Assembly (NCBI RefSeq): GCF_949628265.1
Contig: NC_088787.1
Location: 19,644,501-19,708,500, forward strand
From: Cloeon dipterum
Lineage: Eukaryota; Arthropoda; Insecta; Ephemeroptera; Baetidae
Length of the DNA stretch: 64,000 nucleotides
Reading direction: 5' to 3'
Positions 1 to 22,659 of the stretch are shown here, piece after piece (position 1 is the stretch's first letter; every line of letters begins with the position of its first letter). Below the pieces are notes generated by a model. The model saw nothing but the letters and a program-made list of their open reading frames with translations, was not told the DNA's origin and searched no databases. A program made the position numbers and the translations under genes.

Positions 1-3000
1 TTTCACTCCCCCTCATGCACCTGCGAATATTTGAGGTGCATCGCTGCTTAAGCGGGGAATGACTTTTCACATCACTTTACACTCGTCGTTCGATTCGCAT
101 TTTATAATAATAAGTGCTCTTTAAAAAAGAGATATAGAAGAAGAGAAAGAAATTACAAAAATTAAAATAAATTATTCGTCGGTTTGATTAATTAACGTGT
201 AAATTTCGTCAAAAGCCAATCAATCCAATACGAAAAATCTGCTAAAAACGAAAAGGCTTGAACTTAAGCAAATTGTACCCTCTGACTCGGGACTTCATCA
301 AAACAAATTCAAAAATTAGTTTCATGCGCGGGAAAAAAGACTCAGTGAGGCTGCGTTTAAGTAGGCCGCGAAGGTCGGCGTCATTAATACTGGTCTTGAG
401 CAATAAAAGGAGAAGAATCTGCTGCTTTGGGCGTGATGTGAAGAAATAATTTATTTTAATAGTCCGCTCAACAGCCCAGACGGGATGAAAAGCCGTGCCA
501 GGGAGCTAGTTTACTTAACACGCGCAGGCGGCTACATATAATTCATTTGTAATCCTAATTGATGCAGTCAAATCAGAATTGGTTGGAGGAAGTAAAAAAG
601 TCTGGGGGCTTTATGGCTTGGTACGCGTCGGGTTTCACATCCGCGCAGGGTATAATGCATTCCACAAGACATGAGGCATAAAGCTGAGGCGTCGAGCTGT
701 CTAACGACTGCCGCCCCGCCGACGGGGTCAGACCATGAGAAGTGACAAAACCTGCTGCCTTTTTGTGTTTTCCCCATTCATTCAGTATCCCATTCATTCA
801 CTGCACTATAAAGCACCTCCTGGCAGGGTCTTAAAAGCAGGTGGTTTCCTTTAGTCGAGGGTGCTTATTGTAGGAAAATGCACTGCGATATTGCAACTGA
901 AAAGAAGCGCGCGAAACGACAGCTAATACTGTGGAGTGTATCACTTTCTGCTGCGGCGGCTCTCCATTTAGATAGAAAATTTTACACATCCCTTCAGAAT
1001 GAAACGCAACTACAAAAGTTATTGCGTGAATCGGCAATGTCAAAGCGTTTTACAGTAGCCCCAGTAAAAAATCCTAACATCACGCAGCATCTCTAAAAAA
1101 TTTAACACATCTGGCCAATCAGATCATTATACAAAACCATCTCTGATTATTTTTATTTAAAGGTGTCTTATTAATTGACACCTTAGGCCCCGCACTTAAA
1201 AACGAAATTGTTTTACTCAAAACGCGCTTAAAACCAAAAAGTGGCTCAAAAGGTTAAAAAAAGAGGGTAACCTTACTGCTTAACGAATTATTACGATAGA
1301 AGTTGATAACGTGTCAAAAATGACAGGCAAAGGATTAATAGCGTCCTACAGGAAGAAAAATTTTGGTCAGGGTTTTACCTGACCCAATAACACTGTTGAG
1401 TGGATAGCATGGAGCCCTTTTGTAAGAGGGGCTTGGACCCAATGTGGCAGCTTTCCACCTCTTTCCATCTTTTCACCTTTCCACACCAATGTCTTTTATT
1501 GAAAGACATTGACAGACATTTGTCAATCCTATAGCCGCTGAAAACCAGCAAGTGACGACTCCCAATCCATTGAGCTATTCAAGAATTTCAAGTCACTTAA
1601 CGAACCACCTTTTGTCACAAATATCTCCCAATCCCTGAGAGTTCCTTAACAATGTGAGCCAACAGGCTGGCCATAGTAGGAAAATTACTGATTTAAAATT
1701 TGCTATACAAATAAAAAAGCGCTTAAAATAGGTAGATTAAGTTAATGTGATAAAATCGATTAGAAAAAATTTAAAACATTAAGTAGATTTTTATTAACAA
1801 ATATTTTTATTAATAAATAAAAATGTCAGATTCCTGGTTTAAAATAATTATTATCCACTGCAACAAGCAAGTCACACTAGCCAAACTTTACAACAGGACG
1901 TAACCTGTCAAACTGGAATGTCACGCACAATGGACAACTTCATAATAACACCTAAAATTCCAAAAAGTAAATGGAAAAGCGAATAAGTCAGCACAATCAC
2001 GCACTGCATTATCTGGTGTATCGCTTATACAAACGCATAGTGCGACCTACGCGTGAATGCACCAAGTCTAACTTGATTGCAGAGTTCAGCTGCACCTATA
2101 AAAGCTAATAATTCTACCATTGAAAAAGCGTGGCACTTCCACCCTATATGACCGGAGGCTCATTCTTCTTTCTAGTGAAAATTTAATAGCGGTAGCGGAA
2201 ATTCCACTCCCGATAGAGACCGAGAGTACTATTGATTTTTTGAATGGACGTGTCGGATACAAAAATATATCATCCTTCAGGAAACCTTCTTCAATGTTCC
2301 CCTACCGGGCCTAAATAATACGATAATACACCCACGCACTTTGCAAAGGAAGTCACATATCATACACACTTAAAGAACTCCACTTGCGCGAAAAACGTTA
2401 GCTTTTTATAATAATAATAAAAATTAGCTGCAAGGAGTATTATTAGAAACATTTATCTAAATTTAATGTGAATATTTTATTTCAGGTATTATAGTTTTAC
2501 TTTCCAATAAAACTGAATTAGAAAATGGTTTGTGATTTTTGGTTAAGGGATTTCTCTCTTTTTTATGTTTGTATTTTTCCTCAACAGCATGTCCATGTTT
2601 TTCCTTGCCTTGAGATTAAAACCAAGTGTTGATTTTGATCTGCATATGATAGTCTAACAATAAGAACGTGCGAAATAGTTTTTTGCAGTATTACCCTCGT
2701 GCTGCCAATCCTGCAAAAATAAAATTATTTTTAATCATTTTAGTTTGACATGAGTTTTCTTTTTGTTCCAAAATGAGCTCGCATTTTTTGGCTTTTCTTT
2801 TGGGAATTCCCTTTCTGACTAACACATCATCTCGTGATGGCAGCAATGCCCCACAACAAAAAAAGAATCGCTTTCATTTTAACAATTTTTAACAATGATG
2901 AGATAAACCAAAGGAATGTTAAGTGTGACCAATAAAAATTCCTTTGTAACGATGAAATAATTTTGAAAAATTGGTTCTGCACGTGAGATTTTTCCTCAGG

Positions 3001-3600
3001 GGACATTATAAATTTGCTTGGAGTTTAATCCTCAAACTAGGGGGGTCAAACGATGGTCCATTGTGTCCAATCCATTTGAAACGCGTTGCCCATTGAACTG
3101 TGTGTATTGATTGCAGATAACAGAATAGGGCGGTTAGTGCTGGGTAAGTTTTAAGCAGCGAGTTTCGATCTTTTTTATTTTAGAGTGCATAGATAATTAT
3201 GCACAGTTTTTGGAGCTAAAATGATTAGAATTCTGACTTCATCAAGTGGTCAATTGTTGTTTATTCATTCATAGAGTAATTTACTTAAAATTCAACATGA
3301 AATATACAATTAGAAAACTACATTATTCTTTTTGGAAAAACTAACACAATTCTTACTAAGATATTAAAAGCATTATTTTTATTTACCGCATCTTAATTTA
3401 CAAAAGCAAAGTCTGTAAAATAACCCAAGTTGTCGAAAATCACCCACTAAGCGAACGAGCTCAAAATTAGATGCGCACGGGAAATGTTATCAAAAATCAA
3501 ACCCGACTTTCGCTATTGTCAGAGAACTGAACTTTTAATTTCGGTACGTGACACTGTCACACCCATAGAGGTCAATTACGCTCAATGGGATAACTTGTTC
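1..3600. other. Non-coding, no gene seen
   Basis: AT-rich DNA with only short open frames of random composition. None has a recognisable domain, a signal peptide or a chain of plausible splice sites. It could be intergenic, or a 5' intron of the RhoL-like gene, whose first coding exon is preceded by a splice acceptor and so has an upstream leader exon that I could not place. Confidence 0.5.
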
Positions 3601-3603
3601 AGC

Positions 3604-3807
3604 CGAAGGGGTTGTATTCTTTTTTCAAAGAATATACGGCACCTTAAAAAATTTATATAAAAATTCAGAAGTGTAACCCCAGAAAGAATTAGGGTACAAC
3701 TTTTAAAGAGCTTTATCCTACCTCATTTTGACTATGGTGATATAGTGTATTGTAATCTCATTACTTTTCAATTGAATAAGGTACAACAAATATTGCAGAA
3801 TAATAAG
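3604..3807 (+). mobile_element. LINE reverse-transcriptase C-terminal fragment (decayed)
   Basis: In one plus-strand frame, with a single stop at 3658-3660, the translation contains TPERIRVQLLKSFILPHFDY followed by GDIVYCN and LNKVQQILQN. This is the block after the reverse-transcriptase domain in many non-LTR retrotransposons (consensus-like R..L.KS.ILPHFDY.D.VY.N). The frame opens around 3604 and is lost after about 3807. No other part of an element is recognisable nearby, so this is a short 5'-truncated or eroded relic. The exact clade cannot be told from this piece. Confidence 0.8.
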
Positions 3808-3839
3808 TTAGAAAAATAATAAAGGTTCCCTAAATTATT

Positions 3840-14995
<11,156 letters not shown>

Positions 14996-15007
14996 ACGTT
15001 GCACCCG

Positions 15008-15025
15008 ATGCAGTATGACTGTTGA
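15008..15025 (+). promoter_or_regulatory. Short upstream ORF overlapping the RhoL start
   Basis: Directly after the putative acceptor at 14995 the mRNA would contain an ATG at 15008, seven bases before the RhoL start. It opens a five-codon frame ending in TGA at 15023-15025, which overlaps the main ATG at 15015-15017. Scanning ribosomes would meet it first. It could lower RhoL translation, but neither start has a strongly optimal context, and the position depends on the leader exon boundary being right. Confidence 0.45.
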
Positions 15026-16152
15026 CAACACAAACGGGTCGGCAGGCAAAGTTTCACCGAGGCCCTTGAAGGTGACCGCCGTCGGAGATGGCATGGTGGG
15101 CAAAACGTGCCTGCTCATCACCTACACCGCCAAGAAATTCCCAAACGACTATGTGCCCACTGTGTAAGTTGACGTCAGCACGGCGGATTTTCAATAAAAA
15201 AAATTATAAAAAAAAAATACTTTCATATAACAGGTTCGACAATTACGCGGACAACATTGAAGTGGACGGCCAGGAGTACAACATGACTCTGTGGGACACG
15301 GCCGGCCAGGAGGACTACGAGAGGCTGCGGCCGCTCTCTTACCCCAATGTAAATTATTCCCTACTTAAAATCATATCAATTTTAATTTGTTTTATTTGCA
15401 GACGGATTGCTTCCTATTGTGCTACTCTCTCGGCAGTCGCAGTTCGTTCGAGAATATCGCAACAAAGTGGTATCCAGAAATTAGACACCACTGTCCTCAA
15501 GTGCCCATTGTTCTAGTTGGTTGGTAGACAATAGTATTTCATTGCAAATCTTATCAACTGGCATTTTTATAACTAAGCTACCCGCACTTCATAAAGCTTA
15601 TTGGCGTTTTGAAATATAGCAGAAAAGCTGCTTATCACCTAATATAAAAAATAGAAGCGGGATTTATTTTTAATTTAGCATATACTCAACAACATATTCT
15701 AACTGGTTTGCCTGACTTGCGACTCTTAAATATATTCATTTCTTTTATTAAAAAATCATTAAAACAGCAACGAGGTTTTTTGCCTATAGCTTAATCTCTT
15801 GTTTTTTAAACTCTTCAATTTATAATTGATTTCAAATTTTCCCAATAATTTTTGTTTTAAATCATATAATTAAATAAATCCTTCTAATAAACATTTTAAG
15901 CAATGAATTTAAAAGAAAATTAACGCATTTCCAGGTACGAAAGTGGATCTTCGAAGTGACCCGACTCAGGGCACAGACGCGGCGGTTGTGTCAGTGCAGG
16001 AGGGGCGCAGACTGTGCAAGCGAATCAAGGCAGTGTGCGTTGTCGAGTGTTCAGCCAAGAGCGGCGAAAACCTCACGTCAGTCTTCGAATCTGCGGTGCG
16101 CGCGGCGACCAAGTCCAAGCCCAACAAACAGTCTTCCTGCGCCTTGCTTTGA
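15015..16152 (+). CDS. RhoL: Rho family small GTPase, RhoL-like
   Basis: Four coding exons: 15015-15163, 15234-15348, 15402-15519 and 15935-16152, giving 199 residues, the normal length for a Rho GTPase. All introns are GT-AG and frame is kept across each. G1 is GDGMVGKT (residues 24-31), switch I is YVPTVFDNY, G3 is [14 protein letters not shown]4 is TKVD and G5 is ECSAK. The C-terminal CALL box predicts geranylgeranylation, so the protein should act at membranes as a GTP-controlled switch for actin and adhesion. Met in place of the Ala of canonical Rho/Rac P-loops (GDGAVGKT), together with the divergent insert region, points to the insect RhoL branch rather than Rho1, Rac or Cdc42. A Mig-2-like or other Rac relative is the main alternative. 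No essential residue is missing. Its 3' end faces the next gene's 3' end. Confidence 0.93.
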
Positions 16153-16387
16153 TTCATTTTTAGTCAATGGACTCTGCAAATAATATGTATTAATTGTGTT
16201 TCATGTAAAGAAATTGAGTGCCACATCCAAAGTATCGAACGACAATCAGAAAATCAAAATGAACTGTTTTTATTCCTAAACGTCTCTTTAATTATTTTAC
16301 ATTAAGTTTGAGTCTTGGTCGAAATTTTGCACATTTTGTAATTGTTTTGGTAGAAAAAAGAATACTGTTAACGATTATCTATAGCTT

Positions 16388-16393
16388 AATAAA
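16388..16393 (+). terminator. Polyadenylation signal of RhoL-like gene
   Basis: AATAAA about 235 bases after the RhoL stop codon; it is the natural 3' end signal. Cleavage would be expected near 16405-16420. Confidence 0.7.
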
Positions 16394-16459
16394 CTACTTG
16401 ACTTGAACATGTGTTTAATTTCCAACTCAAAACACCTATGTAAAGTTTTAAAAATTACA

Positions 16460-16465
16460 TTTATT
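16460..16465 (-). terminator. Polyadenylation signal of acidic repeat gene
   Basis: AATAAA on the minus strand, about 140 bases after the stop codon of the acidic protein gene. Only about 67 bases separate it from the RhoL signal on the other strand, so the two transcripts end within tens of bases of each other. Confidence 0.7.
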
Positions 16466-16603
16466 TACATCATGCTACAGGCGGCGATGTTTTTTTATCC
16501 AGAGTGAATCTGCCTTACTTTTACTTGATAAACTTAAGAGTTTTAAATTATGACTATGATTTTATCGACGTTAATGATGAATCGCGGGGATGCGTGTATT
16601 ATG

Positions 16604-19600
16604 TCAGCGATGGTTTATGGTAAGGGTGCCGCAGAGGATAGAGTTGTCATCCAGGTCTTTGAAGAACACAGCCTTGTCGGCCAGTTCATTGAGGTTCACG
16701 CCCAGTGACGGCAGTTGGAAGTTGGAAAAGCCAAAGTTCACGAACACTTCCCGCAAATATTCCACATCCTGCAAATTTGAATTAAGTTGGGTTCTTTCTG
16801 TCACTTGAAAAACTTCATTGATGAAAAATTATATTGCTTATCTAAAAAAATAATAATTTACCAGTGGCAGCTCCGTGAACTCGCTGCACCTTCGGCCCTT
16901 CCTGTCAATGTACATGTCGTATACTCCCTTATCCTTGGGTGCGTTGAAGGTGACATTCACCCTGGGCTCAGGGTTGCCTTTATTATCGTGGAACTGCTTC
17001 ATGCTTAGCATAGATGGCTCCACTCGATCTGTACCAGGTGAGATTAAGTTGCTGCTTAAATTGTGCTGCAACAAAAATTCAACCAATTATAATTCGTAAA
17101 ATTTATTTGGGGGGATGTATGTTTATTTTTAAAATTTTTATTAATTGCTATTACCTCGTATTTAACGTTTTCAGTCTCTGCAACAATTGGCTGTTTCATC
17201 TCCGTGCCTCCCGCCGGCGTCTCCTCCTCCTCCTCCAATTTTCCAACATCGATGAACGGCTCATTGTAATCATCCAAGTCAGTTTGCTCGAGCTCAATTG
17301 TGGGACTTTCGTATTCTGGAACATGCTCTGGTGTGTGCTCTTCAGTTTTCTCTCCACTTTCAACCTGAGGGATGAGTCCACCTTCGTTGCTGTCATCTTT
17401 CTCGGCGGGCGCCGGGGCCAGCTCAATTTCATCTTCAGTGTCCGCCTGGTCGATATTTTCTTCGTTTTCGCTCTCCACGTCATCGCTTTCTTTGGTTGCA
17501 TCGGGCACATTTCCTGCGCTGATCTCGTCATAAGTTGGAATATTTTCGTTCTCATTCGACTTCGTATCGGGAATCACAGCGGCCTTGTTATCTGTGTCAG
17601 CAGAATCATCTCCAAGTTTAACTGGCGCATTTTCTTTAGCTTTGTCAGACTTTTCGACCTTATCTTCGCTCTCTTTTTCCGCGGAGTGAATTACGTCAGT
17701 TGCGAAATCTACTGTCAATTTCTTATCTTCACTGCTGCTGGTTTCTTTCGTATCCGCAGATGTCACTTTAGATTTTTCTCCTTTTCCGATTTCAGTCGTA
17801 CCGGCAACTACCTCTTTGTCCTTTTCCAGCGTTTGTTCTTCAGTTTCGGACTCTCGCTCGTATGCTTTTTCCGCCGCCGAGATTTTTCCTCCGAGGCCGC
17901 TTCCTCCTTCAGGCTCGCTGCTTTCCTCTTTTTCGTGCAATTTTTCCCCAAACCAGGACGAGACTTTGTCGACCGCCGAATCCACTCCGGCCGTGATGGC
18001 ACTGAGAACAGACGATTTTTCCTCACTTTCCTCCAAAATTGAAGCCTGGGTCGTTTCAACCGAGCTGGGAGCCTCTGAAGTCTTTTCTGCGTGCTCCCTT
18101 TCGCCGGAGTCTAATTTTTCGATTATACTTTTTGTCTCGTTCTCGAGTGTCTCGGCGACGTGCTTGAACCAGCTACCAAATCCGCCCTCACTTTTATTTT
18201 CACTCTTTGTCTTGTCGCTGTGTTCGCTCTCTTCTTTGCCAATGACATTTAACAAATCTTTTTCTTCACTTCTGCTCTCCAGGATTCCCATTTCTTTTCC
18301 AGTTTCGTTTGATGATTTTGTTTCTTTAGATTGACCGTGTATACTTTCTTCATCTGCGTCTTTTTCGTTTTGAAGGGCCTTATTTACGTGTTTAAACCAA
18401 GTTCCAAATCCGCTGCCTTCCCTTTTTCCCGCAATTTCATTTGGCTCTTTTGTTCCACTGCCTGCTGATTGCTCTTCCTCGCCCTTAGCTAAATGCATTT
18501 CACTGTCTGATTTTTCCTCATCATTCTCTGCCTCGTTTGATAATTTTGCGTCTTCAGCTTCAGAGCCGTCTTGTTTGACAGAAGTATTTGAACTTTCTTC
18601 CTCTTTTTTGTCTTGATTTTCGTTTTGAAGTGCTTCATTAACATGTTTAAACCAGGTTCCAAATCCGCCCTCACTTTTATTCTCACTTTTTGAACTGTCG
18701 CTGTGTCCGGTGGTATCTTTTTCTTGCTTGCCACTAATATTTACTTCATCTTTTTCTTCGCTTATACTGCCCAAGATTTCCGCTTGTTTTCCAGATTCTG
18801 TTGATGACTCAGAGCCGTCTTGTGTAGTATGCGTGCTTGTACTTTCTTCTTCTGTGCCTTTTTCGTTTTGAAGGGCCTCATTTACGTGTTTAAACCAGGT
18901 TCCAAAACCACCACCTTCACTTTTGTTCGCACTTTTATTGGGCTCTTTTGTTTCACTGCCCACTGATTCATTGTCAGATCTCACCACGTCATTTTCTGTC
19001 TCGTTTGATAATTTCACTTCTCCAGCTTCAGAGCCGTCTTGTTTGACAGAAGCATTTGAGCTCCCTTCCTCTGCGTTGGCTTGATTTTCGTTTTGAAGTG
19101 CTTCGTTTACATGTTTAAACCACGTTCCAAATCCGCCTTCACTTTTGCTCGCACTTTCATTGGGTTCTTTCACCGATTCATCTTCTTCACCCTGCTTGGT
19201 CGGTATATCTTCTTTCTGTGTGCTCTCATCATCTTTTCCGGTTCGGGGCGCAATTTTTATCTCTTTTGATCTATCGTCAAAATCAACAGGCATTTTAGTC
19301 GTCTCTTGCGCTTGATTTTCGTTCTGAAGTGCTTCGTTGACTTGCTTAAACCAGCTACCAAATCCACCTCCCTCCTCACTTTTTGGAATTTCGCCACTTC
19401 CTGATAAAATTTTGTCTTCTTCCTGTTTTTTGCTGCTTAGCGCCTCTTCTTTTTCTATTCCGTGCTCAGTTTTCAACTCTTCAGAACCATGTTGGACAGG
19501 TGCGTGAGTCGCAATATTTTCGCTCTCTGCATTTTCACTTTGGTCGGTTAGTTCAGATGTAGGGGTGGAAATTTCCTCTTGGCTTTTCTCTGCATCGGTG

Positions 19601-22595
19601 ATTAGTTTTATAAAGAAGCTGTCATAAGCACCCTGTCCTGCCTCCGTTTCCCTTTCGGCTGAGTTTTGCGATGCTTTCTCCTCCTCGTGTGACTTTTTCA
19701 TTTCAAAAAGCTCGTCGATTGCATCCTTCGCCTTCTCAGCTACTGAGCTAACCTCGGAAATAATCCCGCCGAATATTCCGTCGTCCGAATCATTTTTGCT
19801 TTGCTCGTGGGTCTCGTCCAGCTTTTCCTCAATCCAGGTGCTAATTTTCCCAAACGTGGACTCGGTGCTTTTATTGTCCGTAGCATTTTCTGTCTCCTGA
19901 GCCTTCTGCATTTCCAAAAGCTCCTCAAACACGTCTTTCACTCGCTCTGGAACAGTTTCATTCACCACAACTGCGCTGCCATAAATGGTCTCTTCAATTT
20001 CGTCTGAATAGCTGCCTTTTTCCTGGGTTTGCGTCTTTTCCAGGTATTCCATTTCTTCCGAGTGAGTGATCACTCGCCGACTGTTGAGATCCGTTGATAT
20101 ATCATCCACCTCCTCTGGCGGCATTTCCGTCGTGAATTTCGGCTCCGCAGTTGATGTTTGCTCATCATCGGCTTCAACCAGAATCAAATCGTCGTTTATA
20201 TCCCTTCCTCCGTAGCTTTCAGCGTTTGCAGCCTCTATTTTATCGTCTTCACCTGCAGGGGGGATAGTTTCGGTGGTAAATTTGTTCTGCTCTACATTAT
20301 TGGCGTCAGATTTCGTTTCCAAAATTTCGTCTCTTTTAGCCGAGTCATCAACGCTTTGGTTTACTTTTTCTTGCGCGGCTCGCTCTTTTTCAGCCAAAAT
20401 AATTTCAGGAGTGAGAATTTCACCAGAAAAGTTGTCCTCTTTGCCAGAATTTATTAAATCTGCCTCATTTTCGGCGTTTTTGTCTTCTTCGCCACTTTCT
20501 TTCGTTTTCTGTTGCGCTGCCCGTTCTATTTCAGCCTGAATTATTTCCGGTGTGAGGATTTCCCCCATAAAATTATTCATTTTATTTTCTCTTTCCATAT
20601 CGGATTCGGTTTCTTCCACTATTGTTTCCAACTCTACTCCTATTTCTGATGAACCATCGTCGCTGCTGTCGGTTGGCACTGTGGTTACGCTTGAATCTTC
20701 AGGCAGCGCTTCTTGGGGAGAAATTTGTTTTTTATTTTCTTGGCTCATTGATTTAATATCATCTTGGTCAGAACTGTTCACTGCACTTATTTCAGTTGTG
20801 GTCTCTTCGTCAGCAGATTTTCCGGCAGTGTTTTCTTCTTTTGATTTTTCTGCAATTTCCTCGTCCGAAATTTCTTTTTTTAAACTCTTGCCTGCAGTTT
20901 CAGTTGATTGGTCAAGGATTTCAGGTGAATCGCTTATTTTTAAACTATCATCAATAGCTGCATTGCTACTCATTGTACTGGAATCAGGCACATCTGTGAC
21001 GGAAATTTCTCCGCCTAAATTTACGTTAATCGCCTCAATATCTTTACTGCTTTGGTTTTCTGCGTCATTTTTACTATCTTCAATTGACATGCTGAGTCTT
21101 GAGCTAGCTTGTTCATTTCCCAACTGATCAGGGTCGATGCTTTCCAATGCGGGGGTTTCCGAGGTGGCGGCCTCTTGAATTTCATAATTTTCGTCTTCTT
21201 GGCCTGCAACGTCAATCGCTGGGAGAGCAATTTCTTTCGAATTTTCCCCAGGAGAATCAGAGCCTTGTGTTAACTCGTCACTGGTGCTGTGGTTTTCCTC
21301 CCCCGCGGTTCCTCCACGCGCACTTGTGACATGCTGATCATTTGAATGACCTTCACTTTCAGTTTCGCTCACCGCTGTTGTCATTTCTGCTGCCCCCTCG
21401 AGCTCTGCTGCTACGTTGGTTTCACTTTCGACCGGCTCTTCTGTCGATAATACAACATCGCTCGGCGAATTTATTTGTTCCGCCGACGAGTCACTTTTAT
21501 TTTCTTCACTCGTGTTCGACTTATATCCAAGCGAGCTCTTTATTTTATCCACAAAATCGTAAATTGCCGTCGTCATCGCACTCTCAGTCGTAGAAGCAGC
21601 TTCCTCATCCGTGGCTGCTGGCCGCGGAACTATTTTCAACAAGCCCAGATGCGCACCGATTTCGTGGAAGGTTGCTCGGAAGGGCCACTCAGTCGTCGTC
21701 AGCGACTCACTGCTCCCCTCCGTCGCTGTGGTGATTTCAACAGCTGCCTCTTCACTTCCGTGCGTTGAAATCTCCGTGCCCGGTTGATGGTGCTCCTCCG
21801 ATTCCTCCTCCGAGCCACTGTGGGAGTCTTCCTCCGAATGTTCTTCATCCTCGTGAGATTCCTCCTCGTGCGAGTCCACTTCGTGCTCTTCTTCGTGGTC
21901 ATCCTCGTGCTCGTCCTCGTGGTCATCCTCGTGCTCGTCCGTTTCCTCTGAGGCGTGAGGTTCCGGCTCTCCTCCGGTGCAGTTGCTCCCTTCGACCATT
22001 TCTCGCACTTCATTCAAATTGTGGATGATGTCGTTGATGGTTTCCGAGACACCGTTTTTTTTAACCTGCTGCGCTTCCTCCTCCTTCCTGCCCACAATCG
22101 CGTCCACGACCTTCCTGAAGGACCAGCCGTCGCTGCTGGTCCCTAGTCGCATTTCACTTTCATTGTTGGTGAAATTCAAGGCTAGGCCAAAGTCCTCCAC
22201 GTCCACGCGCAGCCGCTGGTACAGTTTTCGCAGGATTTCCCTCTGCGTGTCATTGGTGATCGGCAGACCCTCAAAGAGGCCGAAATTCAAGTATAACGTT
22301 GCGAGAATAAAACTGGAAATAAAGCGGAGCTCTCAAAACCTCAGAATAAAATTAAAAAGTGTTTTTCAATTGGTTTCAATATATTCTACGGGTGCCGTAG
22401 GAAAGGAATTTGCTTAATTATAAAAAAAACTTTGCGCAACACTTTTTATATAATGTAGTAGTTTAAAATTTTAACTATTTAATCAAAATATCATTAGAGG
22501 ATTAGAAATAAATTTAAATTTAAATCCGTTCAAAATAATCGAAAGCGAACGTGAACTGCGTGCATGTGTACTCACATTTGATGGAGCCGGAGCAT
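16604..22595 (-). CDS. Secreted, very acidic Ser/Glu-rich repeat protein
   Basis: I do not recognise this protein. The model has four exons read downward: 22595-22576, 22312-17155, 17065-16862 and 16768-16604, for 1848 residues. The 20-nt first exon ends in a GTGAG donor and joins in phase 2 to give MLRLHQIFILATLYLNFG, a clear signal peptide. Residues of about 25-115 form a possible folded domain with an NFTNNES glycosylation site. A His/Asp/Glu-rich tract follows (about 125-190), then more than 1500 residues dominated by Glu, Ser, Asp, Lys and Thr, certainly disordered for the most part. Two tandem GEILTPEII..E.ERAAQ units lie near 585-665, and six units carrying FG(T/S)WFKHVNEALQNE lie near 985-1400. 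The last two exons encode about 122 ordinary-composition residues with two Cys. Many S-x-E motifs suit a secreted-kinase substrate. A matrix, secretion or ion-binding role is only a guess. Confidence 0.85.
18130..19400 (-). repeat. Six tandem ~80-residue repeats inside the acidic protein gene
   Basis: The nearly invariant core GFGTWFKHVNEALQNE recurs six times, with cores near 19350, 19120, 18895, 18655, 18400 and 18165, spaced about 225-250 nt. The most upstream copy reads FGSWFKQVNEALQNE and the most downstream reads FGSWFKHVAETLENE. The aromatic-plus-Leu pattern predicts a short amphipathic helix separated by acidic spacers. The four central copies are the most alike, as expected from unequal exchange. 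Weaker relatives (KISTWIEEKLDE near 19840, VSSWFGEKLHEKEE near 17950) flank the array. Confidence 0.9.
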
Positions 22596-22646
22596 GTTGC
22601 CTCGGCGGCACGGCCCGCATCAATAAATGGATGGGCCTATTGCTGG

Positions 22647-22655
22647 CTATATAAA
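22647..22655 (-). promoter_or_regulatory. TATA box of acidic repeat gene
   Basis: TTTATATAG on the minus strand lies about 55 bases before the ATG at 22595, so transcription should start near 22620 with a very short leader. An out-of-frame ATG at about 22620 may or may not be included in the mRNA. Confidence 0.55.
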
Positions 22656-22659
22656 TAGG

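Noticed and set aside
17014-18042. 342-codon open frame on the plus strand
   Set aside because: It is the antisense shadow of the acidic protein gene. The minus strand carries the signal peptide, repeats and splice sites.
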